DNA from: Ferdinandcohnia sp047238305
Lineage (GTDB): Bacteria > Bacillota > Bacilli > Bacillales > Bacillaceae_L
Direction of reading: 5' to 3'
DNA length: 64,000 bases
Assembly: GCF_047238305.1 (NCBI RefSeq)
Contig: NZ_JBDFMO010000001.1
Location: 2,294,001-2,358,000 of the forward strand
Both the position numbers and the translations under genes were made by a program. Below the pieces are notes generated by a model. That model did no database searches and had not been told where the DNA came from. It saw only the letters and a list, made by a program, of their open reading frames with translations. This document shows positions 20,681-28,755 of the stretch, one piece after another (positions within the stretch are counted from its first letter, which is position 1; each line of letters begins with the position of its first letter).

Positions 20681-20836
20681 TTAACCTTCAGGGACGAAGG
20701 TTTTACAGTCGGTTTCTGTTTGTTCTGATGCTGTTTTACCTGTGTGACTCACAACATAGATCGCATCGGCACTACATTTATTACCGTTAGCCCAATAATG
20801 ACAATTTTTAACCTCACATAATACGTCTTGTGCCAA
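20681..20836 (-). CDS. DUF1540 Cys-rich mini-protein (51 aa)
   Basis: Short gene read directly on the minus strand: TTG start preceded by GAGGTG with a suitable gap, then MAQDVLCEVKNCHYW at the N-terminus, NKCSADAIYV in the middle and TDCKTFVPEG at the end. The four cysteines (7, 12, 21, 44) in this order are the DUF1540 signature; the family is assumed to bind metal but no function is established. It has its own terminator and lies between a ZIP transporter and a ZnuA-type zinc-binding protein, which supports a zinc-related role by context only. Confidence 0.85.
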   Translation of the reverse strand: MAQDVLCEVKNCHYWANGNKCSADAIYVVSHTGKTASEQTETDCKTFVPEG

Positions 20837-20932
20837 TTTACTACACCTCTTTCATTAGAATATGGTCTAGCATCCTTTATTTTCTCCATGTCAAGAGAGT
20901 GGATAACAAGCAACATATCCCAAGGGAGGTAG

Positions 20933-21853
20933 TTAATTTAGTGCTTTTTTTAAAGTATCAAGATTTTGCCTCATTAAGCTAAAATAATCTTCCTTGCTTT
21001 CGATTTCTTGTTCCGTTATGGCTTCTAAATTGTGAAGGGTTAGGCTGTCTGTACCCGTTTCATTTTGAACCGTTTCGGCAATCTTTGATGATATATTTTG
21101 TTCGAATAGAATATATTTAAGATTGTGCTCCTTTACCTCATCAATAATATTTTTGAGTTCTTTTTGTGATGGTTCATTTGTTGGGGAGTACCCTGTGATA
21201 CTAATTTGCTTGATTCCATAGCGGTCTTCCCAATAGCCATAGGCAGAATGGGCAACTAAAATTTCTTTTTGTTTAGCAGAATTTGTAACTTGCTTGAAAT
21301 CTGTATTTAATGCTTCTAATTGTTCCTTTAATTCTTTAAAATTTTGTTCGTACACATCCTTATCCGAGGGATTAATTTCGGATAAAGCATTTTTAATATT
21401 CTCGGCCAATTGAATAGAATAAATAGGATCTAACCAAATATGTGGGTCGATATCACCATGATTGTGCTCATCATCGTGATGGTCATCGTCCTCCGTGTGT
21501 AAAAATTCAATCCCAGCACCTGCTTCAATTAATGCAACATTTTCGTTTTTTAGTGTTTTTTGGGCAGTTTCAACAAATGCCTCTACACCAACACCTGTAT
21601 ATATAAATGCATCTGCACTCGCGATTTCCGTCATATCTCTTGGAGTTGGCTCAAATGAATGAGCATCTGCTCCTGGTGGGTATACACTTTTTACTAAGAC
21701 ATCTTCGCCACCAATTTTTTGTGTGAAATCTGTTAAAGGAAATACAGTCGTATAAACCGATAGTTTACCTTCTTTATTTGTTTCATCTGCTCCGCAAGCC
21801 GTAAGTATGCTGATTAAGAAAAGGAGCACAAAGTATCCTCTTGCTTTTTTCAT
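20933..21853 (-). CDS. znuA: zinc ABC transporter substrate-binding lipoprotein (ZnuA/AdcA type)
   Basis: 306-residue cluster A-I metal-binding lipoprotein. The signal peptide and lipobox end at Cys20 (LISILTAC). Metal ligands are expected at His65 (DAHSFEPTP), His138 (DPHIW), the AHSAYGYW histidine and a late acidic residue. The His/Asp-rich loop at 119-138 is the mark of zinc- rather than manganese-specific members. Start at the ATG preceded by GAGAGGAG; an upstream GTG/ATG extension is unlikely. The promoter carries a near-perfect Zur box. No permease or ATPase gene adjoins it, so it must use a transporter encoded elsewhere. Confidence 0.93.
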   Translation of the reverse strand: MKKARGYFVLLFLISILTACGADETNKEGKLSVYTTVFPLTDFTQKIGGEDVLVKSVYPPGADAHSFEPTPRDMTEIASADAFIYTGVGVEAFVETAQKTLKNENVALIEAGAGIEFLHTEDDDHHDDEHNHGDIDPHIWLDPIYSIQLAENIKNALSEINPSDKDVYEQNFKELKEQLEALNTDFKQVTNSAKQKEILVAHSAYGYWEDRYGIKQISITGYSPTNEPSQKELKNIIDEVKEHNLKYILFEQNISSKIAETVQNETGTDSLTLHNLEAITEQEIESKEDYFSLMRQNLDTLKKALN

Positions 21854-21904
21854 GAATTGTCTCCTCTCAATTACCATGAAGGTCTCTGTTTAAAATACTT
21901 TCAT

Positions 21905-21933
21905 ATTATATCGTAATTATTACGATTTGAGAA
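21905..21933 (-). promoter_or_regulatory. Zur box overlapping the znuA promoter
   Basis: Palindrome TCGTAATTATTACGA at 21911-21925 matches the Bacillus Zur consensus core. The -10 TATAAT (21905-21910, minus strand) abuts it and a weak -35 TTCTCA lies at 21928-21933, so bound Zur would block polymerase. The site is about 55 nt from the znuA start and about 147 nt from the divergent carbonic anhydrase. Confidence 0.88.
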
Positions 21934-22072
21934 CTAGAAACTTTTTCTATAATCAATGTCTCTTTTTAGTATCTCGGACTGCGTAGAAATTAATTGACCA
22001 ATTGCATAAAAAGTTATTAATAAAGACTGGTTTTTGATAAAATAAAATGAAATAAAAGAAAAAGGTGATCGA

Positions 22073-22633
22073 ATGTCTCAATTGGAAAGTATTTTAGAGT
22101 TCAACAAAACGTTTGTTGAATCAAAGGAATATGAGAAATACCAAACCACAAAGCTTCCAAATAAAAGAATGGTTATCGTAACATGTATGGATACTCGACT
22201 TATTGAGCTTTTACCAAAAGCAATGAATATGAAGAATGGAGATGTGAAAATTCTAAAGGTTGCTGGAGCAGTTGTTTCACATCCGTTCGGAAGTGTAATG
22301 AGAAGTATTTTGGTTGCGGTTTATGATTTAAATGCAGATGAAGTTTGCATTGTTGGCCACCATGATTGCGGTATGAGTGCACTTGATGCCGATTCGATTT
22401 TACATAAAATTAAAGATCGAGGCGTTACTCAAGCAAGAATTGATACTTTAAAATATTCAGGAATTGATCTTGAAGAATGGTTTCAAGGTTTCAGCAGTGT
22501 AGAGGAGAGCGTCAGACACAGTGTTGAGATGGTTGAGAATCACCCACTTCTTCCAAATGACGTACCTGTTCACGGTCTCGTTATTAACCCAGATACAGGT
22601 AAACTGGATGTAGTTATTAATGGATACAAGTAA
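22073..22633 (+). CDS. ytiB: beta-class carbonic anhydrase
   Basis: Interconverts CO2 and bicarbonate using zinc. 186 residues, like B. subtilis YtiB. Zinc ligands Cys38, His96 and Cys99 with the Asp40-Arg42 dyad are seen in VTCMDTRL and VGHHDCGM. Cytosolic. The ATG follows AAAGGTGATCGA. It is divergent from the Zur-controlled znuA gene, which makes sense for a zinc enzyme, although the Zur box is placed on the znuA promoter. A modest hairpin and T run follows. Confidence 0.94.
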   Translation: MSQLESILEFNKTFVESKEYEKYQTTKLPNKRMVIVTCMDTRLIELLPKAMNMKNGDVKILKVAGAVVSHPFGSVMRSILVAVYDLNADEVCIVGHHDCGMSALDADSILHKIKDRGVTQARIDTLKYSGIDLEEWFQGFSSVEESVRHSVEMVENHPLLPNDVPVHGLVINPDTGKLDVVINGYK

Positions 22634-22635
22634 GA

Positions 22636-22664
22636 AAGGGGTCATGTATTTGATCTCTTTTTGG
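22636..22664 (+). terminator. probable terminator of ytiB
   Basis: Imperfect stem AAAGGGGTCA/TTGATCTCTTT with G:T pairs and a T5 tail. Confidence 0.55.
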
Positions 22665-22783
22665 ATTATATAGGTTAAACAAATGCTAATATTGGTTAAA
22701 ATGGGTAATAGCAAGATGAATGTCACAAAACAGACACAGGAATAAATGGACTTTTGTTGTACTATGTAGATGAGGTGAAGGTT

Positions 22784-23548
22784 ATGAGAAAAATGTTCTT
22801 TTTTCTTTTTATAGCTGCAATCATAACGCTTGCAGGGTGTAATAATGAAACGGAAACGAAAAATACGAATACGGATGAATTAACTCCTATTGCGGTTGAT
22901 GTAAAAATGGATCCTGAAAAAATCAATCCAGGAGATGAAGTAACCCTCCATGCATTTGTAACACAGGGAGAAGATAAGGTGGAGGATGCGGATGAAGTTC
23001 GATTCGAAATTGTTCAAAAAGGTAGTGAAGAAAGCGAATTTGTAGATGGGGAGCACACTTCTGGCGGAGAATATACGGCTGTTAAAACTTTCGATACGGA
23101 AGGTATTTATTTTGTCACTGCCCACGTAACAGCTAGGAGCATGCATACAATGCCAAAGGTTGAAGTTGTCATCGGTAATCCCGAAGTTAGCGATGAGCCT
23201 GCGGATGAAGCAACAGAAAACAGTGATCATCATGAAGGTGAGCATCATCACGGAAGTGGCGATGTTACAATCGATTTTCCGTTAGAAACTGAATATTCCA
23301 AAGGGAAAGCATCTACATTGCAAGTATCTTTTGAACAATCAGGAACTCCTTTGACAGAAGCAAGGGTTCGTTTTGAGGTTTGGAGAACAGGCGCTGAAAA
23401 GCATGATTTTATAGATGCAAACGAAATAAAAGATGGCGTTTATCAGTCTAATTATACATTTGCTGAAGTTGGTAACTACAATATTCAAGTACATATTGAA
23501 AAGGGAGAAGTCCACGAACATCTTGAAAAAGCAACAAATGTCAAATAA
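22784..23548 (+). CDS. ytkA: lipoprotein with two YtkA-like domains
   Basis: 254 residues. Signal peptide and lipobox LAGC at about residue 20. Two related beta-sandwich domains follow: about 32-128 (starting IAVDVKMDPEKINPGDEVTL) and about 160-254 (starting TIDFPLETEYSKGKASTLQV), each with the FEIVQKGSEE/FEVWRTGAEK pattern. A His/Glu-rich linker HHEGEHHHG joins them. B. subtilis YtkA has a single domain, so this is an internal duplication. YtkA/FixH-like domains occur near copper and cytochrome oxidase assembly genes, but no function is proven. Start at the ATG after GAGGTGAAGG; an upstream ATG lacks a ribosome site. Confidence 0.82.
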   Translation: MRKMFFFLFIAAIITLAGCNNETETKNTNTDELTPIAVDVKMDPEKINPGDEVTLHAFVTQGEDKVEDADEVRFEIVQKGSEESEFVDGEHTSGGEYTAVKTFDTEGIYFVTAHVTARSMHTMPKVEVVIGNPEVSDEPADEATENSDHHEGEHHHGSGDVTIDFPLETEYSKGKASTLQVSFEQSGTPLTEARVRFEVWRTGAEKHDFIDANEIKDGVYQSNYTFAEVGNYNIQVHIEKGEVHEHLEKATNVK

Positions 23549-23551
23549 AGA

Positions 23552-23595
23552 CAGGAAGGCTAGCATCAATGGCGATGCTTACCTTCCTTTTTTTC
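23552..23595. terminator. bidirectional terminator, ytkA-like gene / ytjA
   Basis: Long stem AGGAAGGCTAGCATC/GATGCTTACCTTCCT followed by seven T on the plus strand. It overlaps the 3' end of ytjA. Confidence 0.8.
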
Positions 23596-23805
23596 TGGAA
23601 CAAAATCAATTCCACCTGGATGAAGCGGATGACATTTTAATAATCGTTTTATAGTTAACCAGCCACCTTTAATTGCACCGAATCGCTTGATTGCTTCAAG
23701 TCCATATTGCGAACAGGTCGGATAAAAACGACAGGTTGGTGGTTTTAATGGAGATATAAATTTTTGATAGAAACGAATGATTCCTATAAATAACGCTTGA
23801 AGCAA
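23566..23805 (-). CDS. ytjA: membrane protein insertion efficiency factor YidD
   Basis: 79-residue YidD family protein, which assists YidC/Oxa1-type insertion of membrane proteins. The conserved core IRFYQKFISPLKPPTCRFYP is followed by TCSQYGLEAIKRFG and the LKCHPLHPGGIDFVP tail, including the three conserved cysteines. An amphipathic N-terminal helix is expected to sit on the membrane. The start is TTG with GGGAAG nine bases upstream. It is transcribed convergently to the YtkA-like gene and divergently from luxS. Confidence 0.93.
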   Translation of the reverse strand: MLQALFIGIIRFYQKFISPLKPPTCRFYPTCSQYGLEAIKRFGAIKGGWLTIKRLLKCHPLHPGGIDFVPEKKEGKHRH

Positions 23806-23959
23806 TTTTTTCTACTTCCCTTATCGTTTTTTAGTATTTATACTATACTATATGGAATGGATAAAAGCATCTTATACATCTAATTCTAATTAAACAGATG
23901 AAAAAAATCGGAATTAGCGTTATGATAGATATAAAGAAAAATGAGGGAGTGGGAAGAAA

Positions 23960-24433
23960 ATGCCATCAGTAGAAAGTTTTGAACTAGACCATAATGCTGT
24001 TAAAGCACCATATGTAAGACACTGTGGTGTCCATAAGGTTGGGACAGATGGAGTCGTAAATAAATTTGATATTCGTTTTTGTCAGCCAAATAAACAAGCG
24101 ATGAAGCCAGACGTTATTCATACACTTGAACATTTATTAGCTTTTAATCTTCGTGAGCATTGTGAGAAATATGACCATTTTGATATTATTGATATTTCTC
24201 CAATGGGTTGCCAAACAGGCTATTACTTAGTGGTAAGTGGGGAGCCTACTGTATCCGAAATCATTGATTTACTTGAAGCAACGATGCAAAGTGCATTAGA
24301 AATCACGGAAATTCCAGCAGCTAATGAAACTCAATGTGGGCAAGCAAAACTCCATGACTTAGAAGGGGCAAAGCGCCTTATGCGTTTCTGGTTATCGCAA
24401 TCAAAAGAAGACCTTCATAAAGTATTCGGATAA
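23960..24433 (+). CDS. luxS: S-ribosylhomocysteine lyase
   Basis: Splits S-ribosylhomocysteine into homocysteine and DPD, the precursor of autoinducer-2, in the activated methyl cycle. 157 residues. Metal ligands His54 and His58 (HTLEH) and Cys126 (TQCGQA), with catalytic Glu57 and Cys84 (PMGC), are all present. The ATG follows GAGGGAGTGGG. Single gene ending at a strong bidirectional terminator. Linked functionally to metK at 35 kb through SAM turnover. Confidence 0.97.
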   Translation: MPSVESFELDHNAVKAPYVRHCGVHKVGTDGVVNKFDIRFCQPNKQAMKPDVIHTLEHLLAFNLREHCEKYDHFDIIDISPMGCQTGYYLVVSGEPTVSEIIDLLEATMQSALEITEIPAANETQCGQAKLHDLEGAKRLMRFWLSQSKEDLHKVFG

Positions 24434-24448
24434 TAAATAATAAAAAAA

Positions 24449-24477
24449 GACCTCAGCCAATCCGGCTGAGGTTTTAA
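24449..24477. terminator. bidirectional terminator between luxS and the amidase gene
   Basis: Perfect stem CCTCAGCC/GGCTGAGG with A and T runs on either side. Confidence 0.85.
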
Positions 24478-25937
24478 AGTGTAGGTGGAATACGATATTT
24501 CGTTCCTTGTTCAAACGAATAGGCCAACTTGATCAATGTGCTTTCAGAAAAAGCAGTTCCGGTGAATGTAATTCCAACTGGTTCTCCTTTAGGTGTATAC
24601 CCTGCAGGAACGGTAATCGATGGATAACCAGCTTTAGCCGGGATTCCAGCTCCAACATTATTAGGAAATACGATGGCATCCAATTGATCCTCTTTTAGTA
24701 CGTAATCAATTCCATTATCTGTCGAATGATATTGGTCATTTTCGAGCGCCTCAAGATACTCTTTTTCTGTCAAAGTTCCACTCGTTTTTTCTGCCTCTTC
24801 TAAAATCATTTGACCGTATTTTAGCATTTTTTCTTTATTTTCCTTATTAAATTGGATAAGGTCAGCTAAATTTCGTACTTTTACGGATGGGTCTAATCGA
24901 CGTAAATAATTGTTGAGGTCCACCTTAAATTCGTAGGTTAACACATGGTAGCTCCACTTATTTTTGCTAGATGGAATTTTTACATTATCTACGACAGTTG
25001 CCCCCAGCTCCTCAAGCTTCTTAACGGCTTTATCCATAACTGACCGTTTTTCTTCGCTAAGGTAGTCAAAATACACATCTCTTGCAATCCCAATCCGTGC
25101 ACCTTTTAAACCATCGACATCTAAATATTCTGTAAAATTAGCAGAAGGTAGCACTCTACTTGTATAAGTAATTGGATCACGTTCGTCTACTTCAGCAATG
25201 GCTGATAAAAGGTAAGCAGCATCTTTCACTGTACGAGCCATAGGACCTGCTGTATCCTGTGTATGGGCAATCGGAATAATCCCAGCACGACTTACTAATC
25301 CTACTGTAGGTTTAATCCCAACAAGTGAGTTTTGACTAGCAGGACTTAATATTGAGCCTGATGTTTCAGTACCAATGGCTACAACTGCAAAATTTGCGGC
25401 AATGGCTGAGCCTGAACCCGCGCTAGAACCACCAACATCAAAAGTACCTGGTCCATAAGGATTCAATGTTTGACCACCGCGTGAACTATAGCCACTAGGC
25501 ATTCCTTCTGTCATGAAGTTCGCCCATTCCGTCATATTTGTTTTTCCTAAAATGATCGCCCCAGCTTCTCTTAATAGATAAGCAACATATGAATCTTCAG
25601 GTGCATATGACTCTGCTAAGGCAAGTGATCCGGCTGATGTATGCATTTTATCATTTGTATCTAGATTGTCTTTAAGTAAAACAGGAATTCCGTGAAGCGG
25701 GCCACGGGGACCTTTTTCCTTTCGTTCAGCATCCAACATCATTGCAATATGAAGAGCATCTGGGTTAATCTCAATAATTGACTTTAACTTTGAGTCATAG
25801 CTTGAAATTCTATGTAAATACATGAGCACTAATTGTTTGGCAGTAAGCTCTTCTTTTTCATACTTTTCTTGAACGGAATCAATAGTAGCCTCAATTAACC
25901 AATCATTAGCTAAGTCTTGAAGGATTTTATTTTCCAT
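24474..25937 (-). CDS. amidase signature family hydrolase
   Basis: 487-residue amidase of the Ser-cisSer-Lys type. The catalytic Lys is in VLLKDNLDT (about 85) and the Gly/Ser loop with both serines is GGSSAGSGSAIAANFA (about 169-184), followed by GTETSGSI. GatA-like fold, but there is no gatB/C partner and the C-terminus (GVGAGIPAKAGYPSITVPAG region) resembles stand-alone amidases. The substrate is unknown. Cytosolic. The start is the ATG after GAGGAGAATTCAG; it overlaps the upstream YtzI-like gene by 11 nt, implying a two-gene operon. Confidence 0.9.
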   Translation of the reverse strand: MENKILQDLANDWLIEATIDSVQEKYEKEELTAKQLVLMYLHRISSYDSKLKSIIEINPDALHIAMMLDAERKEKGPRGPLHGIPVLLKDNLDTNDKMHTSAGSLALAESYAPEDSYVAYLLREAGAIILGKTNMTEWANFMTEGMPSGYSSRGGQTLNPYGPGTFDVGGSSAGSGSAIAANFAVVAIGTETSGSILSPASQNSLVGIKPTVGLVSRAGIIPIAHTQDTAGPMARTVKDAAYLLSAIAEVDERDPITYTSRVLPSANFTEYLDVDGLKGARIGIARDVYFDYLSEEKRSVMDKAVKKLEELGATVVDNVKIPSSKNKWSYHVLTYEFKVDLNNYLRRLDPSVKVRNLADLIQFNKENKEKMLKYGQMILEEAEKTSGTLTEKEYLEALENDQYHSTDNGIDYVLKEDQLDAIVFPNNVGAGIPAKAGYPSITVPAGYTPKGEPVGITFTGTAFSESTLIKLAYSFEQGTKYRIPPTL

Positions 25938-26097
25938 CTGAATTCTCCTCATTTTCAAGATGATTTAAATGTGGATTCTCTTCTAAGTCATCTACTGTAT
26001 GCTTGTATTGATATGCTTTTGATGTTGTACTAACAGCTAAAAATAAGACTACAAACACGATAATGATTGAAATAATTAATACTGTAAGCATAGCCAC
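25927..26097 (-). CDS. ytzI: YtzI-like small membrane protein
   Basis: 56 residues starting at a GTG seven bases after AGGGGG (ATG two codons later is the alternative). One hydrophobic helix (LTVLIISIIIVFVVLFLAV) is followed by a hydrophilic tail with KAYQYKHTVDDLEENPHL, which fits the small YtzI family found beside dps and luxS in Bacillus. Function unknown. The stop overlaps the amidase start. A longer upstream reading to 26202 passes through the ribosome site and is rejected. Confidence 0.7.
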   Translation of the reverse strand: MAMLTVLIISIIIVFVVLFLAVSTTSKAYQYKHTVDDLEENPHLNHLENEENSDGK

Positions 26098-26215
26098 ATA
26101 GCAACCCCCTCTTTTTTCTCCTTTTATTTTAACATGGTACGAAGGCGGAAGGAATTGATATTCATTTAATAAAAGTAAAAGGTTGTAATTTGCAAAAAAC
26201 AATCGAAAAAATGAT

Positions 26216-26241
26216 GTTTCACCGTGATATAAAGGGGGTAT
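26216..26241 (+). promoter_or_regulatory. sigma-B promoter of dps
   Basis: GTTTCA at 26216-26221, a 14-nt spacer and GGGTAT at 26236-26241 fit the SigB consensus (GTTTAA, 12-14, GGGTAT). It lies 27 nt before the dps ATG. SigB control of dps is known in B. subtilis. Confidence 0.8.
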
Positions 26242-26267
26242 GTTAACAAATAAGGAGGAGATTTATA

Positions 26268-26708
26268 ATGACAACACAATTAATCGAAATGGTAAATAAG
26301 CAGGTTGCAAACTGGAGTGTACTTTACACGAAGTTACATAATTACCATTGGTATGTAAAGGGACCTCAATTCTTTACGCTACATGTAAAATTTGAAGAGT
26401 TGTATAATGAGGCTGCTGTTCACATAGACGAATTAGCAGAACGACTTCTTGCAATTAGTGGACAACCTGTTGCAACCATGAAGGAAATTCTTGAAGTATC
26501 TTCCATTCAGGAAGCAAACGGAAGTGAAACTGCTGAAGAAATGGTAGCGAACATTTCAAATGATTTTTCCATTCTAACTGGGGAGTTAAAGGAAGGTATG
26601 AAGGTAGCTGCAGATGTGGATGATGAAACAACAGGTGACATGCTGCTTGCGATTCACAAAGAACTTGAAAAACATATTTGGATGCTACAATCCTTCCTAG
26701 GAAAATAA
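26268..26708 (+). CDS. dps: Dps-family DNA-protecting ferritin
   Basis: 146-residue mini-ferritin that oxidises and stores iron and shields DNA in stressed cells as a dodecamer. Inter-subunit ferroxidase ligands are visible: His27 (NYHWYVKG), His39 (FTLHVKFEELY) and Asp54 with nearby acids in HIDELAER. There is no lysine-rich N-terminal tail. The ribosome site is AAGGAGGAG. Preceded by a SigB-type promoter and followed by a strong terminator, so it is a monocistronic general-stress gene. Confidence 0.95.
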   Translation: MTTQLIEMVNKQVANWSVLYTKLHNYHWYVKGPQFFTLHVKFEELYNEAAVHIDELAERLLAISGQPVATMKEILEVSSIQEANGSETAEEMVANISNDFSILTGELKEGMKVAADVDDETTGDMLLAIHKELEKHIWMLQSFLGK

Positions 26709-26718
26709 CACATTTCAT

Positions 26719-26750
26719 GCCCTTCTTTCTTGTCGAAAGAAGGGTTTTGT
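26719..26750 (+). terminator. terminator of dps
   Basis: Stem CCCTTCTTTC/GAAAGAAGGG with loop TTGTC and a T-rich tail. Confidence 0.85.
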
Positions 26751-26782
26751 ATTATTTTTAATGATAAAGGGGAGGAGAAAGT

Positions 26783-27799
26783 ATGATCGATTTGCGTAGT
26801 GATACCGTAACAAAACCAACAGCCGAAATGAGAAAAGCAGCGTATGAAGCTGAGGTTGGTGATGATGTTTATCAGGAAGATCCAACTGTGAAGGAGCTTG
26901 AGCAAACAGCTGCTGAGATGCTTGGGAAAGAGGCCGCTATGTTTGTAACAAGTGGGACCCAAGGAAACCAAATTGCGGTTTTAACTCACACTAGAAGAGG
27001 AAATGAAATTATTGTAGAACAGGATTCACATATTCTAAATTACGAAGGCGCAGCTATTTCTGCATTTGCAGGCGTTCAACCTAAAGCTATTAAAGGAAGA
27101 AGAGGAGCGATGGATCCTGCTGAAGTAGAGACCTCTATTCAAGAAGATGATGTACATAACCCTGAGACCGGTTTGATTTGTATTGAAAATACACATAACA
27201 GAGCGGGTGGGGCAGTCATTCCGCTTGAAAATATGGAAGCCATCTATGAAATTGCATCAGCAAATCAGATTCCTGTCCATTTAGACGGTGCACGCTTATT
27301 CAATGCAGCGGTGGCACTAGGGTGTCCAGTAAAGGATCTTGCTCAATATACGGATTCCGTGCAATTTTGTTTGTCGAAAGGATTAGGTGCCCCAGTTGGC
27401 TCGATCATTGCTGGTAGTGAGGATTTTATAAATCAAGCAAGAAAATGGAGGAAGCGCCTTGGTGGTGGCTTAAGACAGGTTGGAATTATTGCAGCACCAG
27501 GACTTGTTGCATTACGGACAATGGTTGACCGACTTGCAATTGATCACGAGAATGCTACATTTTTAGCGCAAGGGCTCGGCAATATTAGCGGTTTACACGT
27601 TGTAAATCAGGTAGATACAAATATTATATTAGTGGAAGTAAGTGAACGAGGACTAACCTCAAGCCAGTTTGCTGCATTATTAAAAGAACATGGCGTATTG
27701 GTTTCCACATTTGGACCTAAACTCGTGCGATTTACAACTCATTATGATGTGGATCGAGAGGCAATTGAAAAGGCTATGCAGATTGTTAGTAAACTTTAA
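26783..27799 (+). CDS. low-specificity L-threonine aldolase
   Basis: PLP-dependent fold-type I enzyme cleaving L-threonine or L-allo-threonine to glycine and acetaldehyde. 338 residues. Key features are the N-terminal DLRSDTVTKPT, TSGTQGNQIA (about 56-65), Asp168 in HLDGARLFNA, and the PLP lysine Lys199 in FCLSKGLGAPVGS. The arginine-rich KWRKRLGGGLRQVG segment follows. Cytosolic, ribosome site GGGGAGGAG. Single gene with its own terminator. Members vary in stereospecificity, which cannot be read here. Confidence 0.94.
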   Translation: MIDLRSDTVTKPTAEMRKAAYEAEVGDDVYQEDPTVKELEQTAAEMLGKEAAMFVTSGTQGNQIAVLTHTRRGNEIIVEQDSHILNYEGAAISAFAGVQPKAIKGRRGAMDPAEVETSIQEDDVHNPETGLICIENTHNRAGGAVIPLENMEAIYEIASANQIPVHLDGARLFNAAVALGCPVKDLAQYTDSVQFCLSKGLGAPVGSIIAGSEDFINQARKWRKRLGGGLRQVGIIAAPGLVALRTMVDRLAIDHENATFLAQGLGNISGLHVVNQVDTNIILVEVSERGLTSSQFAALLKEHGVLVSTFGPKLVRFTTHYDVDREAIEKAMQIVSKL

Positions 27800-27810
27800 T
27801 ACCGATTTCT

Positions 27811-27848
27811 TTAAAGGATTGCTCGTTAGTGGACAATCCTTTTTTTGA
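27811..27848 (+). terminator. terminator of the threonine aldolase gene
   Basis: Stem AAAGGATTG/CAATCCTTT with an 11-nt loop and seven T. Confidence 0.8.
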
Positions 27849-27857
27849 TGGATTTTT

Positions 27858-27930
27858 AATAAAATCGATAGAAATAAAATAAAACCGATAGAACGGAAAT
27901 AAAACTGATAGAAGTAGAATAAAACTGATA
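27858..27930. repeat. 20-bp tandem repeat, about 3.5 units
   Basis: Four phased copies of AATAAAAYYGATA (27858, 27878, 27898 and 27918), separated by GAAAT, GAACGGA or GAAGTAG-type linkers and keeping a 20-bp period. It lies between threonine aldolase and the converging 86-residue gene. Noncoding, low complexity. Confidence 0.8.
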
Positions 27931-27979
27931 TATTCCCAAAAACTAAGTCAATCCCTACCGGCAGGAACGAACATCTATC

Positions 27980-28240
27980 TTAATGGATATTCCTCAGCTC
28001 ATCCACAGTCATCATCTTCGACTGGCCGATTCCATCACGGGCCATTTTCGCTTTTAGGTTCTCAATCATATAAAAACCAACTAAATTACGTAATTCCTGG
28101 TCGGTTAAATCACTTAACAGGTCAATCAGATCTTCACGCGCAAATTGTTCAAGAACGGAGAAAGCAATGATGTCTGCATCTTCTTCGTCACCCGTTAATT
28201 TATTTCGATACATTTCATAAATTTCATCAATGATTTTCAT
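27980..28240 (-). CDS. conserved hypothetical protein (86 aa), DUF6154-like
   Basis: Short acidic, fully helical protein with the segments KIIDEIYEMYRNKLTGDEEDAD, FSVLEQFAREDLIDLLSDLT and FYMIENLKAKMARDG. It has no membrane segment, signal or cysteine. It resembles small Bacillaceae proteins annotated DUF6154, but I cannot confirm the family from memory alone. AAGGGGAA precedes the ATG. It is monocistronic and divergent from the next gene. Function unknown. Confidence 0.7.
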   Translation of the reverse strand: MKIIDEIYEMYRNKLTGDEEDADIIAFSVLEQFAREDLIDLLSDLTDQELRNLVGFYMIENLKAKMARDGIGQSKMMTVDELRNIH

Positions 28241-28416
28241 ATGTGTTTCCCCTTTATCTGTTTTTTACAGGTTTTCTTGGAAATTAGTATATGGGAGAAC
28301 GTATCAAAAGATACTCTTGTATTGAAAATAGGCAAGAAAACAGTTACCGCTAATTGCATATTTTTTATACCAGAGGAAAAAGCTAATATAACGGAATGAC
28401 ATTGTTAGGAGTGAAC

Positions 28417-28755
28417 ATGTTGGAACAACAGCCAAGGAAAACCTATTATATCTCTGTTGGAAGTGGAGAAATTTCTCAAGTGAAGTCTGGTTCTACATGG
28501 GAGTATAAAATTGAAGCAACCGACGAAGAAGTTCGTCAGTTGAGAAACCTTTTTGATGCTAACTATTCCAATGAGGTTGAAAACTTTTTACGTGCACATG
28601 TGCCTTTTGTTGAATATCATTATGATTCATCTAATGACAAATATGACTCTAATCTGCTACAGGTGTATCAAATCATCTACCAACTGGGAGACCAAGAAGC
28701 AAGGAATTTCATTGAATCGGAAGGAATCCTGGATGTTTTACGAACAATTGATTAA
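28417..28755 (+). CDS. conserved hypothetical protein (112 aa)
   Basis: Not recognised with confidence. A soluble protein beginning MLEQQPRKTYYISVGSGEIS, a beta-rich first half (TYYISVGSG, STWEYKIEATDEE) and a helical second half (QLRNLFDANYSNEVENFLRAHVPF, LLQVYQIIYQLGDQEARNF). No catalytic motif is evident. The start is the ATG with TTAGGAG upstream; an earlier ATG at 28396 precedes that ribosome site. It sits just before ytkD, with a terminator between them, and is probably a Bacillaceae-specific gene. Confidence 0.7.
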   Translation: MLEQQPRKTYYISVGSGEISQVKSGSTWEYKIEATDEEVRQLRNLFDANYSNEVENFLRAHVPFVEYHYDSSNDKYDSNLLQVYQIIYQLGDQEARNFIESEGILDVLRTID

